Positions 56,341 to 64,000 of a stretch of DNA of 64,000 nucleotides are shown piece by piece. The stretch lies in the NCBI RefSeq assembly GCF_003987565.1, contig NZ_NGJY01000002.1, positions 248,001 through 312,000 on the forward strand, written 5' to 3'. The position numbers and the translations under genes were made by a program. Source of the stretch: Vagococcus fessus (GTDB taxonomy: Bacteria; Bacillota; Bacilli; Lactobacillales; Vagococcaceae). Each line of letters opens with the position of its first letter. Position 1 is the stretch's first letter. The notes beneath the pieces were generated by a model that saw only the letters and a list, made by a program, of their open reading frames with translations, was not told where the DNA came from and did not search any database.

Positions 56341-58076
56341 CCACACAACAACGTATTATGACCCATTATTTAAAAGCCTTTATTCAAGGACTTAAAGCAT
56401 CTGGTATTAGAGAAGTTGTCATTAGTCCTGGTTCTCGTTCAACCCCACTTGCCTTACTTATCCACCGTGATGAGGAGATGACAACCTATATTGATGTTGA
56501 CGAACGCTCTGCCGGTTTCTTTGCTCTCGGACTATCTCAAGCGCACTCACGCCCAGTTGCCTTAGTCTGTACCTCTGGAAGTGCCGCGTCTAACTACTAC
56601 CCTGCTATTTGTGAAGCAGAAGCTAGCCATATCCCACTTGTGATTTTAACGACTGACCGCCCAGCAGAATTAAGAGAGGTTGGCGCACCTCAAACGATGA
56701 ACCAGCAAGAATTATACCGAGGCCATGTCAAACACTTTACAGAATTAGCCTTACCAGAAGATACACCTGACATGCGTCAATACAGCTACTTTCATGCTAT
56801 GAAAAACGGGTACTTGGCCACTCAAAAACCAGCAGGTCCCGTTCATATCAATATTCCAGTTAGAGAACCCTTACTGCCCGATTTAGAATCTGATTTTGAA
56901 TTTACTCATACGACAACCATGCTAGAGCACCACTCTACTTTAGACAGTACCGCACTATCGACTGTCCTAACGAAGCTGACAAATAAAAAAGGCGTGATTG
57001 TTCTTGGTGAGCAACACTCTAGACAAGACGCTCAACTTTATTTAGAGCTTGCTAAAACTTTAAACTGGCCGATTATCGGAGACCCTTTGACTAACTTGAC
57101 CTCTACTGGCGGTGAGATCGTACACTTGATGCGTCAGGCTGATAGTTTCTTACCTTATTCAGATGAAACGTTACAACCAGAAATTGTCTTACGTATCGGC
57201 AAGCTTCCATTATCAAAAAATGTCGGCATTTGGTTAAAGAGAGTTTCAAAAGAAAACTGCGAAACAATTCTCGTAGATGAACATGGACAATGGCATGATA
57301 CTTTACATAACAGTCAACTGGTCTTACCTATCTCAGCTAAATGGTTAGCGGAAGCTATTGTAAATGAATCTCCTACGCCAATTTCTAACGGCTGGATAGA
57401 AGCATGGACACACTATCAAACTGTCTCCGAAGAGTTGATTAAAACAACGCCACTGCTAACTGAGCTATCAGAAACAGCTGCGAGTTTTACTTTATTCAAT
57501 ACCCTCGATGACCATTCGACCCTTTTCTTAGCTAATAGTAACGCGATTCGTTTTGCTGATCGCTTTGCTTTAAAAAACACTAACGGCTATCAATCCTATG
57601 GCAATCGTGGAGTGAATGGCATTGACGGGATTATCTCAACAGCTCTAGGTGTTACGGCAGCTAACCCTGAAAAAGCTAACTTTTTACTAGTAGGTGACCT
57701 TACCTTATTCCATGATATGAATGGTTTACAGATGGCTAAAGCCTATAATTTACCGTTAACTATTATCTTATTAAATAACAATGGTGGGGGAGTTTTCTCC
57801 TTCTTATCACAACGTCAACTTAAGCCAACTGATTTCGAACCCTTATTCGGAACACCTCTTAATCTTGATTTTGAAACAGTGGCCACTCTATATGGTGCAG
57901 AGTATGTTAAACCGACTAACTTAAATGAGTTCCAAGAAGAAGTGACAAAAAGTATGGCACACCCTACTTTTAAATTAATTGAAATCGGCGGCAACCAACC
58001 TGAACCCGTGGTATTATACGAAACATTTTTAGAGGACTTGAAACAACACTTAGGAGCACGTCAAAATGACTGTTAA
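56337..58076 (+). CDS. menD: SEPHCHC synthase MenD
   Basis: This 579-residue thiamine-diphosphate enzyme joins isochorismate and 2-oxoglutarate. The N-terminal domain has VVISPGSRSTPLAL and the catalytic-Glu region DVDERSAGFFALG. The C-terminal ThDP-binding GDLTLFHDMNGL-x-NNNGGGVFSFL is present. GAGGAG precedes the ATG. It overlaps menF by 4 bases and menH by 11, showing tight coupling. Confidence 0.95.
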   Translation: MTTQQRIMTHYLKAFIQGLKASGIREVVISPGSRSTPLALLIHRDEEMTTYIDVDERSAGFFALGLSQAHSRPVALVCTSGSAASNYYPAICEAEASHIPLVILTTDRPAELREVGAPQTMNQQELYRGHVKHFTELALPEDTPDMRQYSYFHAMKNGYLATQKPAGPVHINIPVREPLLPDLESDFEFTHTTTMLEHHSTLDSTALSTVLTKLTNKKGVIVLGEQHSRQDAQLYLELAKTLNWPIIGDPLTNLTSTGGEIVHLMRQADSFLPYSDETLQPEIVLRIGKLPLSKNVGIWLKRVSKENCETILVDEHGQWHDTLHNSQLVLPISAKWLAEAIVNESPTPISNGWIEAWTHYQTVSEELIKTTPLLTELSETAASFTLFNTLDDHSTLFLANSNAIRFADRFALKNTNGYQSYGNRGVNGIDGIISTALGVTAANPEKANFLLVGDLTLFHDMNGLQMAKAYNLPLTIILLNNNGGGVFSFLSQRQLKPTDFEPLFGTPLNLDFETVATLYGAEYVKPTNLNEFQEEVTKSMAHPTFKLIEIGGNQPEPVVLYETFLEDLKQHLGARQNDC

Positions 58077-58899
58077 TATCCGAGGCTGTCATTACCATTA
58101 TCAGTGGCTGACTCCCTATGATAAGACTAAACCGACGCTCCTTTGTCTCCATGGTTTTACAGGAACTGGTGCAACCTTTGCCGAAGCCACTCACTATATA
58201 ACAAGCCATAATAGCCTTGTTATAGATTTACTAGGACACGGGTTAACCGACTATGATTTACCTGTGACTCGTTATACTTTTGAGGAAAGTTGCCAAGACA
58301 TAGCAGCATTACTTACTCATTTGAACTTAGATACGGTTGACCTGTTGGGCTATTCAATGGGCGGACGCCTTGCCTTATCGTTTGCTCTAAATCACCCTGA
58401 TCGTGTCAATCGACTGCTATTAGAAAGCAGCTCCCCAGGACTAAAAACAACTGAGGAACGAGAAGCACGTCAAAAAAAGGATAACCAGTTAGCTAATAAA
58501 ATCGAAGCTGAAGGGATAGTTGCTTTCGTCAACTATTGGGAATCACTTCCTTTATTTGACTCACAACGCTCCCTTGCACCGTCTATCCAACAGACTATTA
58601 GAGAGCAGCGCCTTTCTCAACATCCCAAAGGGCTTGCTCAAAGTTTGCGTAGGGCAGGAACGGGGAGTCAATCTAGCAATTGGGCAAACTTATCTTCACT
58701 GGATATCCCTACTCTCTATGCTGTTGGGAGTCTTGATGAAAAATTCAAAGGAATTGGCAAAGAGATGACTCAGCTTACTCCTAATATGACCTATATACTA
58801 ATCGACAAAGCCGGACACTGTCCACATGTCGAACAGCCGGCATTATTTTATAAAGCCGTCACCGATTTTTTAAAGGAGGAACAGGATGAATCTTACTAA
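58066..58899 (+). CDS. menH: SHCHC synthase MenH
   Basis: This 277-residue alpha/beta hydrolase eliminates pyruvate from SEPHCHC. It has the oxyanion region LHGFTGTGATF, the nucleophile elbow GYSMGGRLAL (Ser near residue 98) and the catalytic His in KAGHCPHVEQP near 250. The gene context (menD overlap before, menC overlap after) decides the assignment within a large superfamily. Confidence 0.92.
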   Translation: MTVNIRGCHYHYQWLTPYDKTKPTLLCLHGFTGTGATFAEATHYITSHNSLVIDLLGHGLTDYDLPVTRYTFEESCQDIAALLTHLNLDTVDLLGYSMGGRLALSFALNHPDRVNRLLLESSSPGLKTTEEREARQKKDNQLANKIEAEGIVAFVNYWESLPLFDSQRSLAPSIQQTIREQRLSQHPKGLAQSLRRAGTGSQSSNWANLSSLDIPTLYAVGSLDEKFKGIGKEMTQLTPNMTYILIDKAGHCPHVEQPALFYKAVTDFLKEEQDESY

Positions 58900-59995
58900 A
58901 ATCGACTGCTACTCTCTTCGTTTACCTTTAAAAAGCCCTTTTAAAACAAGCTACGGTGAACTTGCTGAAAAAGCTTGCGACATCCTAGTTATCACTGATG
59001 ATCGGGGCAATCAAGGGTATGGAGAATTGACAGCACTTGAAACGCCAGACTATATTGAAGAAACATTATCAGGTGCTCAAACTACTATCAACCAGTTTCT
59101 TATTCCTTTACTTGTTTCTCGCAACATAACGCACCCTAAAGAAGTCAGTCAGATTTTCGCTTCGATTAAAGGAAACTATATGGCAAAATCCGCTCTCGAA
59201 ACAGCCATCTGGGACCTCTATGCCAAACAACAAAACTGCTCCTTTAAAACATTATTTAACGTCAAAAAAGAACAGCTGGAAGTTGGCGTAAGTCTAGGTA
59301 TCGAACCTGACCTTGCTAAATTAGTTGAAATAGTCAACTATTATCACGAACAAGGCTACACACGAATTAAGCTTAAAATTAAGCCTGGTTATGACAGCGA
59401 ACCTTTAACTGCTATTCGCCAAGCTTTTCCAGCTTTAATCTTGATGGCAGATGCCAATTCTTCCTATCAGCTAACTCAAAGTGAAGACCTAATTCGACTT
59501 GATGACCTTGGACTTGCAATGATTGAACAACCTTTTTCAGACCGTGATTACGTGGGGCATGCTAAGCTACAAGCTCGTATGACAACCCCTATTTGTCTAG
59601 ATGAAACGATTCGTTCTATCGAAGATTTAGAGACGGCTTACACGTTAGGCAGCTGTCAAAGTGTCAATTTGAAAATCCCTCGTGTAGGCGGCATTACGCC
59701 TGCTCTGGATATACTAAACTTTTGTAAGAGCCATGACCTCATGGTTTGGTTGGGTGGCATGTATGAATCTGGTATTGGTCGTGCTTTAAATTTAGCCTTT
59801 GCAGCTCAAGATTATTTTACCTTCCCTGGTGACTTATCTGCTTCTGACCGTTATTTTTATGAGGACATTATCACTACTGCTCACGTTATAACAAACGGAA
59901 AACTTCCTATTCCTAAGGAGAATGGTTTAGGAGTCGAGCTTTCACAACACGCACTCGAAAAATACGGACATCATAACGTATTATGGACAAAATAA
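58886..59995 (+). CDS. menC: o-succinylbenzoate synthase MenC
   Basis: This 369-residue enolase-superfamily dehydratase has the catalytic KxK in TRIKLKIKPGYD (about 150-161), metal ligands in MADANSSY, MIEQPF and LDETIRS, and the second lysine in NLKIPRVGGITPA. It makes o-succinylbenzoate. AAAGGAGG precedes the ATG. It is the last men gene here; menE, menB and menA are not in the window. Confidence 0.94.
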   Translation: MNLTKIDCYSLRLPLKSPFKTSYGELAEKACDILVITDDRGNQGYGELTALETPDYIEETLSGAQTTINQFLIPLLVSRNITHPKEVSQIFASIKGNYMAKSALETAIWDLYAKQQNCSFKTLFNVKKEQLEVGVSLGIEPDLAKLVEIVNYYHEQGYTRIKLKIKPGYDSEPLTAIRQAFPALILMADANSSYQLTQSEDLIRLDDLGLAMIEQPFSDRDYVGHAKLQARMTTPICLDETIRSIEDLETAYTLGSCQSVNLKIPRVGGITPALDILNFCKSHDLMVWLGGMYESGIGRALNLAFAAQDYFTFPGDLSASDRYFYEDIITTAHVITNGKLPIPKENGLGVELSQHALEKYGHHNVLWTK

Positions 59996-60027
59996 AAAGC
60001 AGGACGCTGAATTGCGCCCTGCTTTTT
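59994..60027. terminator. bidirectional terminator between menC and the CNNM gene
   Basis: A 10-bp plus 3-bp stem with one internal mismatch (59994-60007 with 60014-60027) has A- and T-runs, between converging genes. Confidence 0.88.
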
Positions 60028-61405
60028 ATTCGTCTTCGTCTGATGATTTCTTCTCTTTTAATGAGCCGAAGAATGATTTTTCTTCTTCTTCGTCTGTCTC
60101 TTCTTCTACTTCATTAAAAATAACTTTTAATAGAAGTAAACGAGAGCCTTCCATCTCTTCAGAAATTAAGACTGTATTTTCAACTTCATAACTTAGCTTC
60201 TGATCTTCATCAGGTATCGTGCCTAAAGCAGTAATCAAGTAGCCTGCCATCGTATCGACATCTTTCATCTCTAAGTTTTTATTAAACTCTTCATTAAATT
60301 CGCTAATCAACATTCTACCTTGAACGTAGTAAACATTCTCTTCAATTTGCGAGTATAATTTTTCAACTTCATCTGATTCGTCTTCGATTTCACCTACGAT
60401 TTCTTCTAATAAATCTTCTAACGTCACAATTCCAACCATACCACCATACTCATCAAGTAAGATTGCCATAGCGTTTTGCGTGCGTTTTAATTCATACAAC
60501 AAGTCATCAGTAAAAATCGTTTCTGGAACGAATAACGGCTCTTGTAAAATTGAAAGTAAATCTATATTGTCAAAGCCTTTTTGATGGGCTTCTTTTAATA
60601 AGCGTTTCAGATGTAAGACACCGATTACCCGGTCTTTGTCATCATCATATACTGGTATTCTTGAAAAACTGTTATTTAAAATCAACTCCAAATTTTCTGC
60701 CATCGGATCATTTAAGTCAATCATAAATGAGTCTGTTCTCGGTACCATCACTTCACGAGCAACTGTCGTGTCTAGTGAAAATACACCCTGAACCATCTCC
60801 AATTCTTCTGATTCAAGTACGCCTTCTTTTTCAAGCATATAACGCATCTCATCACGGGTCATTTTGTTATCCGTATCATCAAATTTCATCGGTGTTAAAC
60901 GACTTAGTAAGTCAGTTGAAGCAGATAATAACCACACAAACGGTTTAGCAATAACTCCTATCGCTTGAATAGGTCCAATCGCAAAACGTGCTACTTCTTC
61001 TGATTTGTTTAATGCAATACGTTTTGGATATAACTCCCCAAACACAATCGAAATGTAAGTTAATAACACTAAAATAATCACTTTCGATAATTGCATTGCC
61101 CACGTTGCGTCTCCAAAAACAGGGGCTAAACGTTTGGCAAAAGAATCTGCTAGAGATGCTCCGGCTAAAATATTAACCAAGGTAATTCCTACTTGAATTG
61201 TAGATAAAAAGTGACTTGAATTGCCTAATAACTTAAACAATTTTTTCGCTTTTCGATCCCCTTGTTCTGCTTTTTGCTCTACACGATTTTTGTTAAGTGA
61301 TACTACTGCAATTTCTGCGGCTGCAAAAAAGGCATTTAACAATGTTAATACGACTAAAATTACTATCTGTCCTATTAACGACTGACTCTCTGGGTCAGCA
61401 TTCAT
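60026..61405 (-). CDS. CNNM/CorC family transporter-like protein with CBS pair
   Basis: This 459-residue 'hemolysin C-like' protein has an N-terminal CNNM domain with about four membrane helices (1-180), a CBS pair (about 205-340, with VMVPRTDSFMIDL and RIPVYDDDKDRVIGVLHLK) and the CorC_HlyC C-terminal domain (about 350-435). A Glu/Lys/Ser-rich tail follows. Such proteins are linked to Mg2+ export or resistance. AAGGAGAG precedes the ATG. A CorA-type gene lies elsewhere in this window (26083). Confidence 0.9.
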   Translation of the reverse strand: MNADPESQSLIGQIVILVVLTLLNAFFAAAEIAVVSLNKNRVEQKAEQGDRKAKKLFKLLGNSSHFLSTIQVGITLVNILAGASLADSFAKRLAPVFGDATWAMQLSKVIILVLLTYISIVFGELYPKRIALNKSEEVARFAIGPIQAIGVIAKPFVWLLSASTDLLSRLTPMKFDDTDNKMTRDEMRYMLEKEGVLESEELEMVQGVFSLDTTVAREVMVPRTDSFMIDLNDPMAENLELILNNSFSRIPVYDDDKDRVIGVLHLKRLLKEAHQKGFDNIDLLSILQEPLFVPETIFTDDLLYELKRTQNAMAILLDEYGGMVGIVTLEDLLEEIVGEIEDESDEVEKLYSQIEENVYYVQGRMLISEFNEEFNKNLEMKDVDTMAGYLITALGTIPDEDQKLSYEVENTVLISEEMEGSRLLLLKVIFNEVEEETDEEEEKSFFGSLKEKKSSDEDE

Positions 61406-61497
61406 ACGCTATTCTCTCCTTATAGATACCTTTTAAGGCATCCCGTTTTATAGTTAATACGATAAAATCGTATCATAATTACGTCATTTTGACAATA

Positions 61498-62628
61498 TTA
61501 CTCCCTGTCACTTAGCGTGATATCAAGGCTTGCTTGGATTTTATTCTTTTTATTAAGCTGTACAATATCAAAAATATGAATAAAGACGGTCTTACACACA
61601 GCATAAAATGGTACACCTAAAATCATACCTAGTAAGCCAGCTAAATTACCTGCTACTAATAAAATTAAAATAATAGTTAGTGGATGGATATTCAGACTCT
61701 TACCGATAACAAGTGGGTAAATAATATTTCCATCGATTTGTTGAACAATTAAAACAACAATACAAGCGAAAATGGCTTTCATTGGTGAATCAAACACCGT
61801 CACCATAACAGCTGGCGCCAGACCGATGTATGGTCCTAAGTAAGGAATCATGTTTGTCGCACCAGCAATACAGCCGAATAAGAAGGCATATTGGACACCG
61901 ATTAGTTGATAGCCGATAAAGGTTGACACTCCTACAAATAAACATTCTAACGCTTGACCACTAATATAAGATGAAATCGTATTACTCATTTTATGAAGTA
62001 ATTTAATAATCTCATCTTTGTGGTTAGCTGGTAAATAACGTTCTATAGACGGGACAAAACGGTCGCCATCTTTTAACATATAAAATAGAATGAACGGAAC
62101 CGTTACAATCAACATCGTTGTACTCGCAATCGACGATACGATTGAACCCACACTATTTGATAAACCATTCACCACATTTTTGATAATATCACCAAATGAT
62201 AGATCAAGCTTATCAACATATTCCTGATAATCAAACGTTTTAAAGAATGGGTGCTCTAGAGCGCCTTTCGCCCAAGTTTCCATACTCTTCACAAAATCAG
62301 GTAAATTATTCGCTAATTGTGCGACCTGTTTCGCTAAGTTCGGAATTACAGTTCCAATTAATAAGGCAATAATCCCGACAAGTAACAGCATAACAAGCGC
62401 TACTGCTGTATTTTTCTTTAACTTTGCTTTGTTTCTAAGAATCTCAACTAATGGATTCAACATGTAATACAAAAAGCCACCGATTAGAATTGGGGCAAAT
62501 AATGTTGAAAAGAACGTCGCAATGGGTTTAAACATAAAATTAATTTGCGACGATACCATAATAAGCGTTGCAATAACAAGTAACTCAACTGACCAAAATA
62601 ATAATTTTGAGTTTTTAAATCTATTCAT
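61498..62628 (-). CDS. AI-2E family transporter
   Basis: This 376-residue polytopic membrane protein of the AI-2E/YdiK/PerM family has about eight hydrophobic helices. The conserved C-terminal helices include GATNMIPYLGPYIGLAP and a GNLAGLLGMILGVPFYAV stretch. Substrates vary in the family (autoinducer-2 export, Na+/H+ exchange) and cannot be told here. AGGAGG lies 12 bases before ATG 62628; a GTG three bases earlier has better spacing and could be used. Confidence 0.88.
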   Translation of the reverse strand: MNRFKNSKLLFWSVELLVIATLIMVSSQINFMFKPIATFFSTLFAPILIGGFLYYMLNPLVEILRNKAKLKKNTAVALVMLLLVGIIALLIGTVIPNLAKQVAQLANNLPDFVKSMETWAKGALEHPFFKTFDYQEYVDKLDLSFGDIIKNVVNGLSNSVGSIVSSIASTTMLIVTVPFILFYMLKDGDRFVPSIERYLPANHKDEIIKLLHKMSNTISSYISGQALECLFVGVSTFIGYQLIGVQYAFLFGCIAGATNMIPYLGPYIGLAPAVMVTVFDSPMKAIFACIVVLIVQQIDGNIIYPLVIGKSLNIHPLTIILILLVAGNLAGLLGMILGVPFYAVCKTVFIHIFDIVQLNKKNKIQASLDITLSDRE

Positions 62629-62751
62629 CACTTTATTTTTCCTCCTACTTACTTTATAAGGTTATATACTCTTGATTATACCTTGAAATGTTATTTTATA
62701 ATACTCCAAACAATCAAAGATAAAAATTATAGTAGATAGAAAATGACAATA

Positions 62752-62793
62752 AAAATAGCCTCTGCAAAATTAAATTTTAGCAGAGGCTATTTT
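62752..62793 (-). terminator. terminator after the anti-sigma gene
   Basis: A perfect 14-bp stem (62752-62765 with 62780-62793) and inner AAAAT/ATTTT pairing are followed on the minus strand by T-rich sequence. Confidence 0.85.
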
Positions 62794-62804
62794 ACTATAA
62801 ATTC

Positions 62805-63851
62805 CTACTTCTTAATAAACTCAATCGGCTCATGCCCATCTAAATCTAAAACAAATCGATCATAAGTATCATAGCCACCAAAATCAAAAAGAAGTTGAGG
62901 ATAAGACGTATCCGTTTCATAAGCTAGACTAGTAGCACTTTCAAAAGGAATCACCTTTTTAGTATCCCCTCTATAGCCTGTTAATACAGGATTACTGCCA
63001 CCTGCTTCATTATTATTAAATGTAATACCACTCGTTTCCCAATCCTTAGTATCAAATGAAATCATAATTTTTGTTGGTGTAATTAAAAACTTATAGATAG
63101 GTAAGGTTTGTTTTTCACTAGGGGTATATTCCAAAGACTCAAATCTTTTGAGTTTAGTTGTATCTAGTGGTAATAGCCACTTGCCCTCAACGGACTCTCC
63201 TTTTAATTGATTAAGACCCACTTTAAGAGTTTTCTTTTGACCCTCATATATCCCACCAATGCGATAAACCTCTAACTTGGCTTCAGATAACTTTTCTACG
63301 AGATCATCTTTTTTATTGCTATTATCCAAGATATAAAAGAAATCTAATACTTTCGACTCTCTATCTAAATATGACAATTTCTTACCTGATAGATACTCTG
63401 AAATATCCTGCCCTTTTTTATCCTTTATAACAAGGCTTATTTTCGGCGTCTCCAACCCTTCTTTCAACAACGGTGTATCATTAGGAAGTGTCGCTTTCAA
63501 ATGAATTCCCGTCTCGTTATTATCTGCATAAAAATCTGCTAACTCTAGTTTAATACCTTGGTCTTGAGCTACTGCATGTTGAGGCAGTATAAAGCCTTCC
63601 TTCTTCAAAGTTAACGATTCAAACTTATCAAACCCCAAATACTTCCCTACCGCCAATCCGATCGGCGTACCTACTACAATAAAACTCAGAATCACAATCA
63701 TACTCATCTTAAGACCACGTGACGGAAGCCACTTATTAGGAGAGGGAGTCTTATGGCTCTCTTGTTCACGAATCAGTTGATAGCTTTTATCAAATGATTT
63801 TCTGGCTTGGGAAGAAACTTGCTTGTTGTTTTTGATATGTTTTTTAGTCAT
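62805..63851 (-). CDS. DUF4179-like membrane anti-sigma factor
   Basis: This 348-residue bitopic protein has a basic cytosolic N-terminus (about 1-48) with a short helix (SFDKSYQLIREQ), one transmembrane helix (about 49-68) and a large beta-rich extracellular domain with DUF4179-like features. There is no cysteine, so the zinc anti-sigma motif is absent. It overlaps the ECF sigma gene by 8 bases and has a strong AAGGAGG inside that gene, so it is co-translated. An anti-sigma role is inferred from pairing and topology. Confidence 0.8.
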   Translation of the reverse strand: MTKKHIKNNKQVSSQARKSFDKSYQLIREQESHKTPSPNKWLPSRGLKMSMIVILSFIVVGTPIGLAVGKYLGFDKFESLTLKKEGFILPQHAVAQDQGIKLELADFYADNNETGIHLKATLPNDTPLLKEGLETPKISLVIKDKKGQDISEYLSGKKLSYLDRESKVLDFFYILDNSNKKDDLVEKLSEAKLEVYRIGGIYEGQKKTLKVGLNQLKGESVEGKWLLPLDTTKLKRFESLEYTPSEKQTLPIYKFLITPTKIMISFDTKDWETSGITFNNNEAGGSNPVLTGYRGDTKKVIPFESATSLAYETDTSYPQLLFDFGGYDTYDRFVLDLDGHEPIEFIKK

Positions 63852-64000
63852 GTCTTAATTCCTCCTTTAATTTTTTATCCTTTAACTGTTGGCGTCCTCT
63901 AGAAAGTCTTGATTTTATCGTGCCTATCGGTTCATCCAATATCTTACTAATTTCTTTTATAGAAAAGCCTTGATAATAATAAAGCATTAACACAATACTA
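63844..64000 (-). CDS. ECF-type sigma factor, C-terminal part
   Basis: Only the last 51 residues are in the window. They form sigma region 4: LMLYYYQGFSIKEISKI, then EPIGTIKSRLSRGRQQLK, the classical helix-turn-helix that contacts the -35. The stop codon overlaps the start of the membrane partner gene. The 5' part, with region 2, lies beyond the right edge. Confidence 0.9.
   Translation of the reverse strand, partial: SIVLMLYYYQGFSIKEISKILDEPIGTIKSRLSRGRQQLKDKKLKEELRHD

Overview
The window is a low-GC Gram-positive chromosome segment, almost entirely core genome. Gene order and proteins point to Lactobacillales, most likely Enterococcaceae (Vagococcus- or Enterococcus-like; the genus is an inference). 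Pointers are the dcw cluster order with sepF, ylmG, ylmH, divIVA and ileS at its end, a DUF3397 gene before mraZ, DUF1797, DUF1827 and DUF4044 small proteins, an HPr/Enzyme I operon, a SloR/ScaR-type metal regulator, and the rplU-prp-rpmA arrangement with a cleavable L27 leader. I found no insertion sequence, prophage, CRISPR array or attachment site.

Layout. 1-417: 5' part of an AlaT-type aminotransferase. 558-3950: complete osmoprotectant ABC transporter (opuC-type). 4084-5644: divergent acyl-ACP thioesterase and metal-dependent regulator. 5831-7351: zwf. 7399-10447: ileS with its T-box leader. 10448-25334: full division and cell-wall cluster read leftward: mraZ, rsmH, ftsL, ftsI/pbp, mraY, murD, murG, divIB, ftsA, ftsZ, ylmE, sepF, ylmG, ylmH, divIVA. 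25500-27242: DUF3397, a CorA-type transporter and a 37-residue membrane protein with a TTG start. 27274-36328: housekeeping run pepP, efp, asp23-like, nusB, folD, xseA, xseB, ispA, tlyA, argR, recN. 36459-37549: rpmA, prp, rplU and the L21 leader. 37631-38932: TetR regulator, tRNA-Arg(UCU) and a small secreted protein.

39086-43514: trmR-like, mazG-like, engB, clpX, tig (tRNA modification, ribosome assembly, protein quality control). 43639-46748: TPR protein, RDD membrane protein, SppA, DUF1797. 46886-49869: a beta-hydroxyacid dehydrogenase and the PTS general proteins ptsH-ptsI. 50037-52414: two small conserved-looking proteins and prfC. 52415-52997: AT-rich gene-free stretch with a cluster of DnaA-box-like sequences. 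52998-54824: recQ. 54985-59995: overlapping menF-menD-menH-menC operon (chorismate to o-succinylbenzoate). 60026-62628: CNNM/CBS protein and an AI-2E-type membrane protein. 62805-64000: anti-sigma/ECF sigma pair, sigma gene cut by the window end.

Most regulation can be read directly: hairpin-plus-T-run terminators bound most transcription units, several consensus promoters are visible, and known RNA devices (ileS T-box, L21 leader) are present. No clearly new multi-gene system is visible. The most interesting unexplained signals are cis elements: a 30-bp inverted repeat over the tig -10, a 13-bp-arm repeat upstream of clpX, phased GTGG repeats before mraZ, a terminator that shares bases with the rplU promoter, and the DnaA-box-like cluster before recQ.
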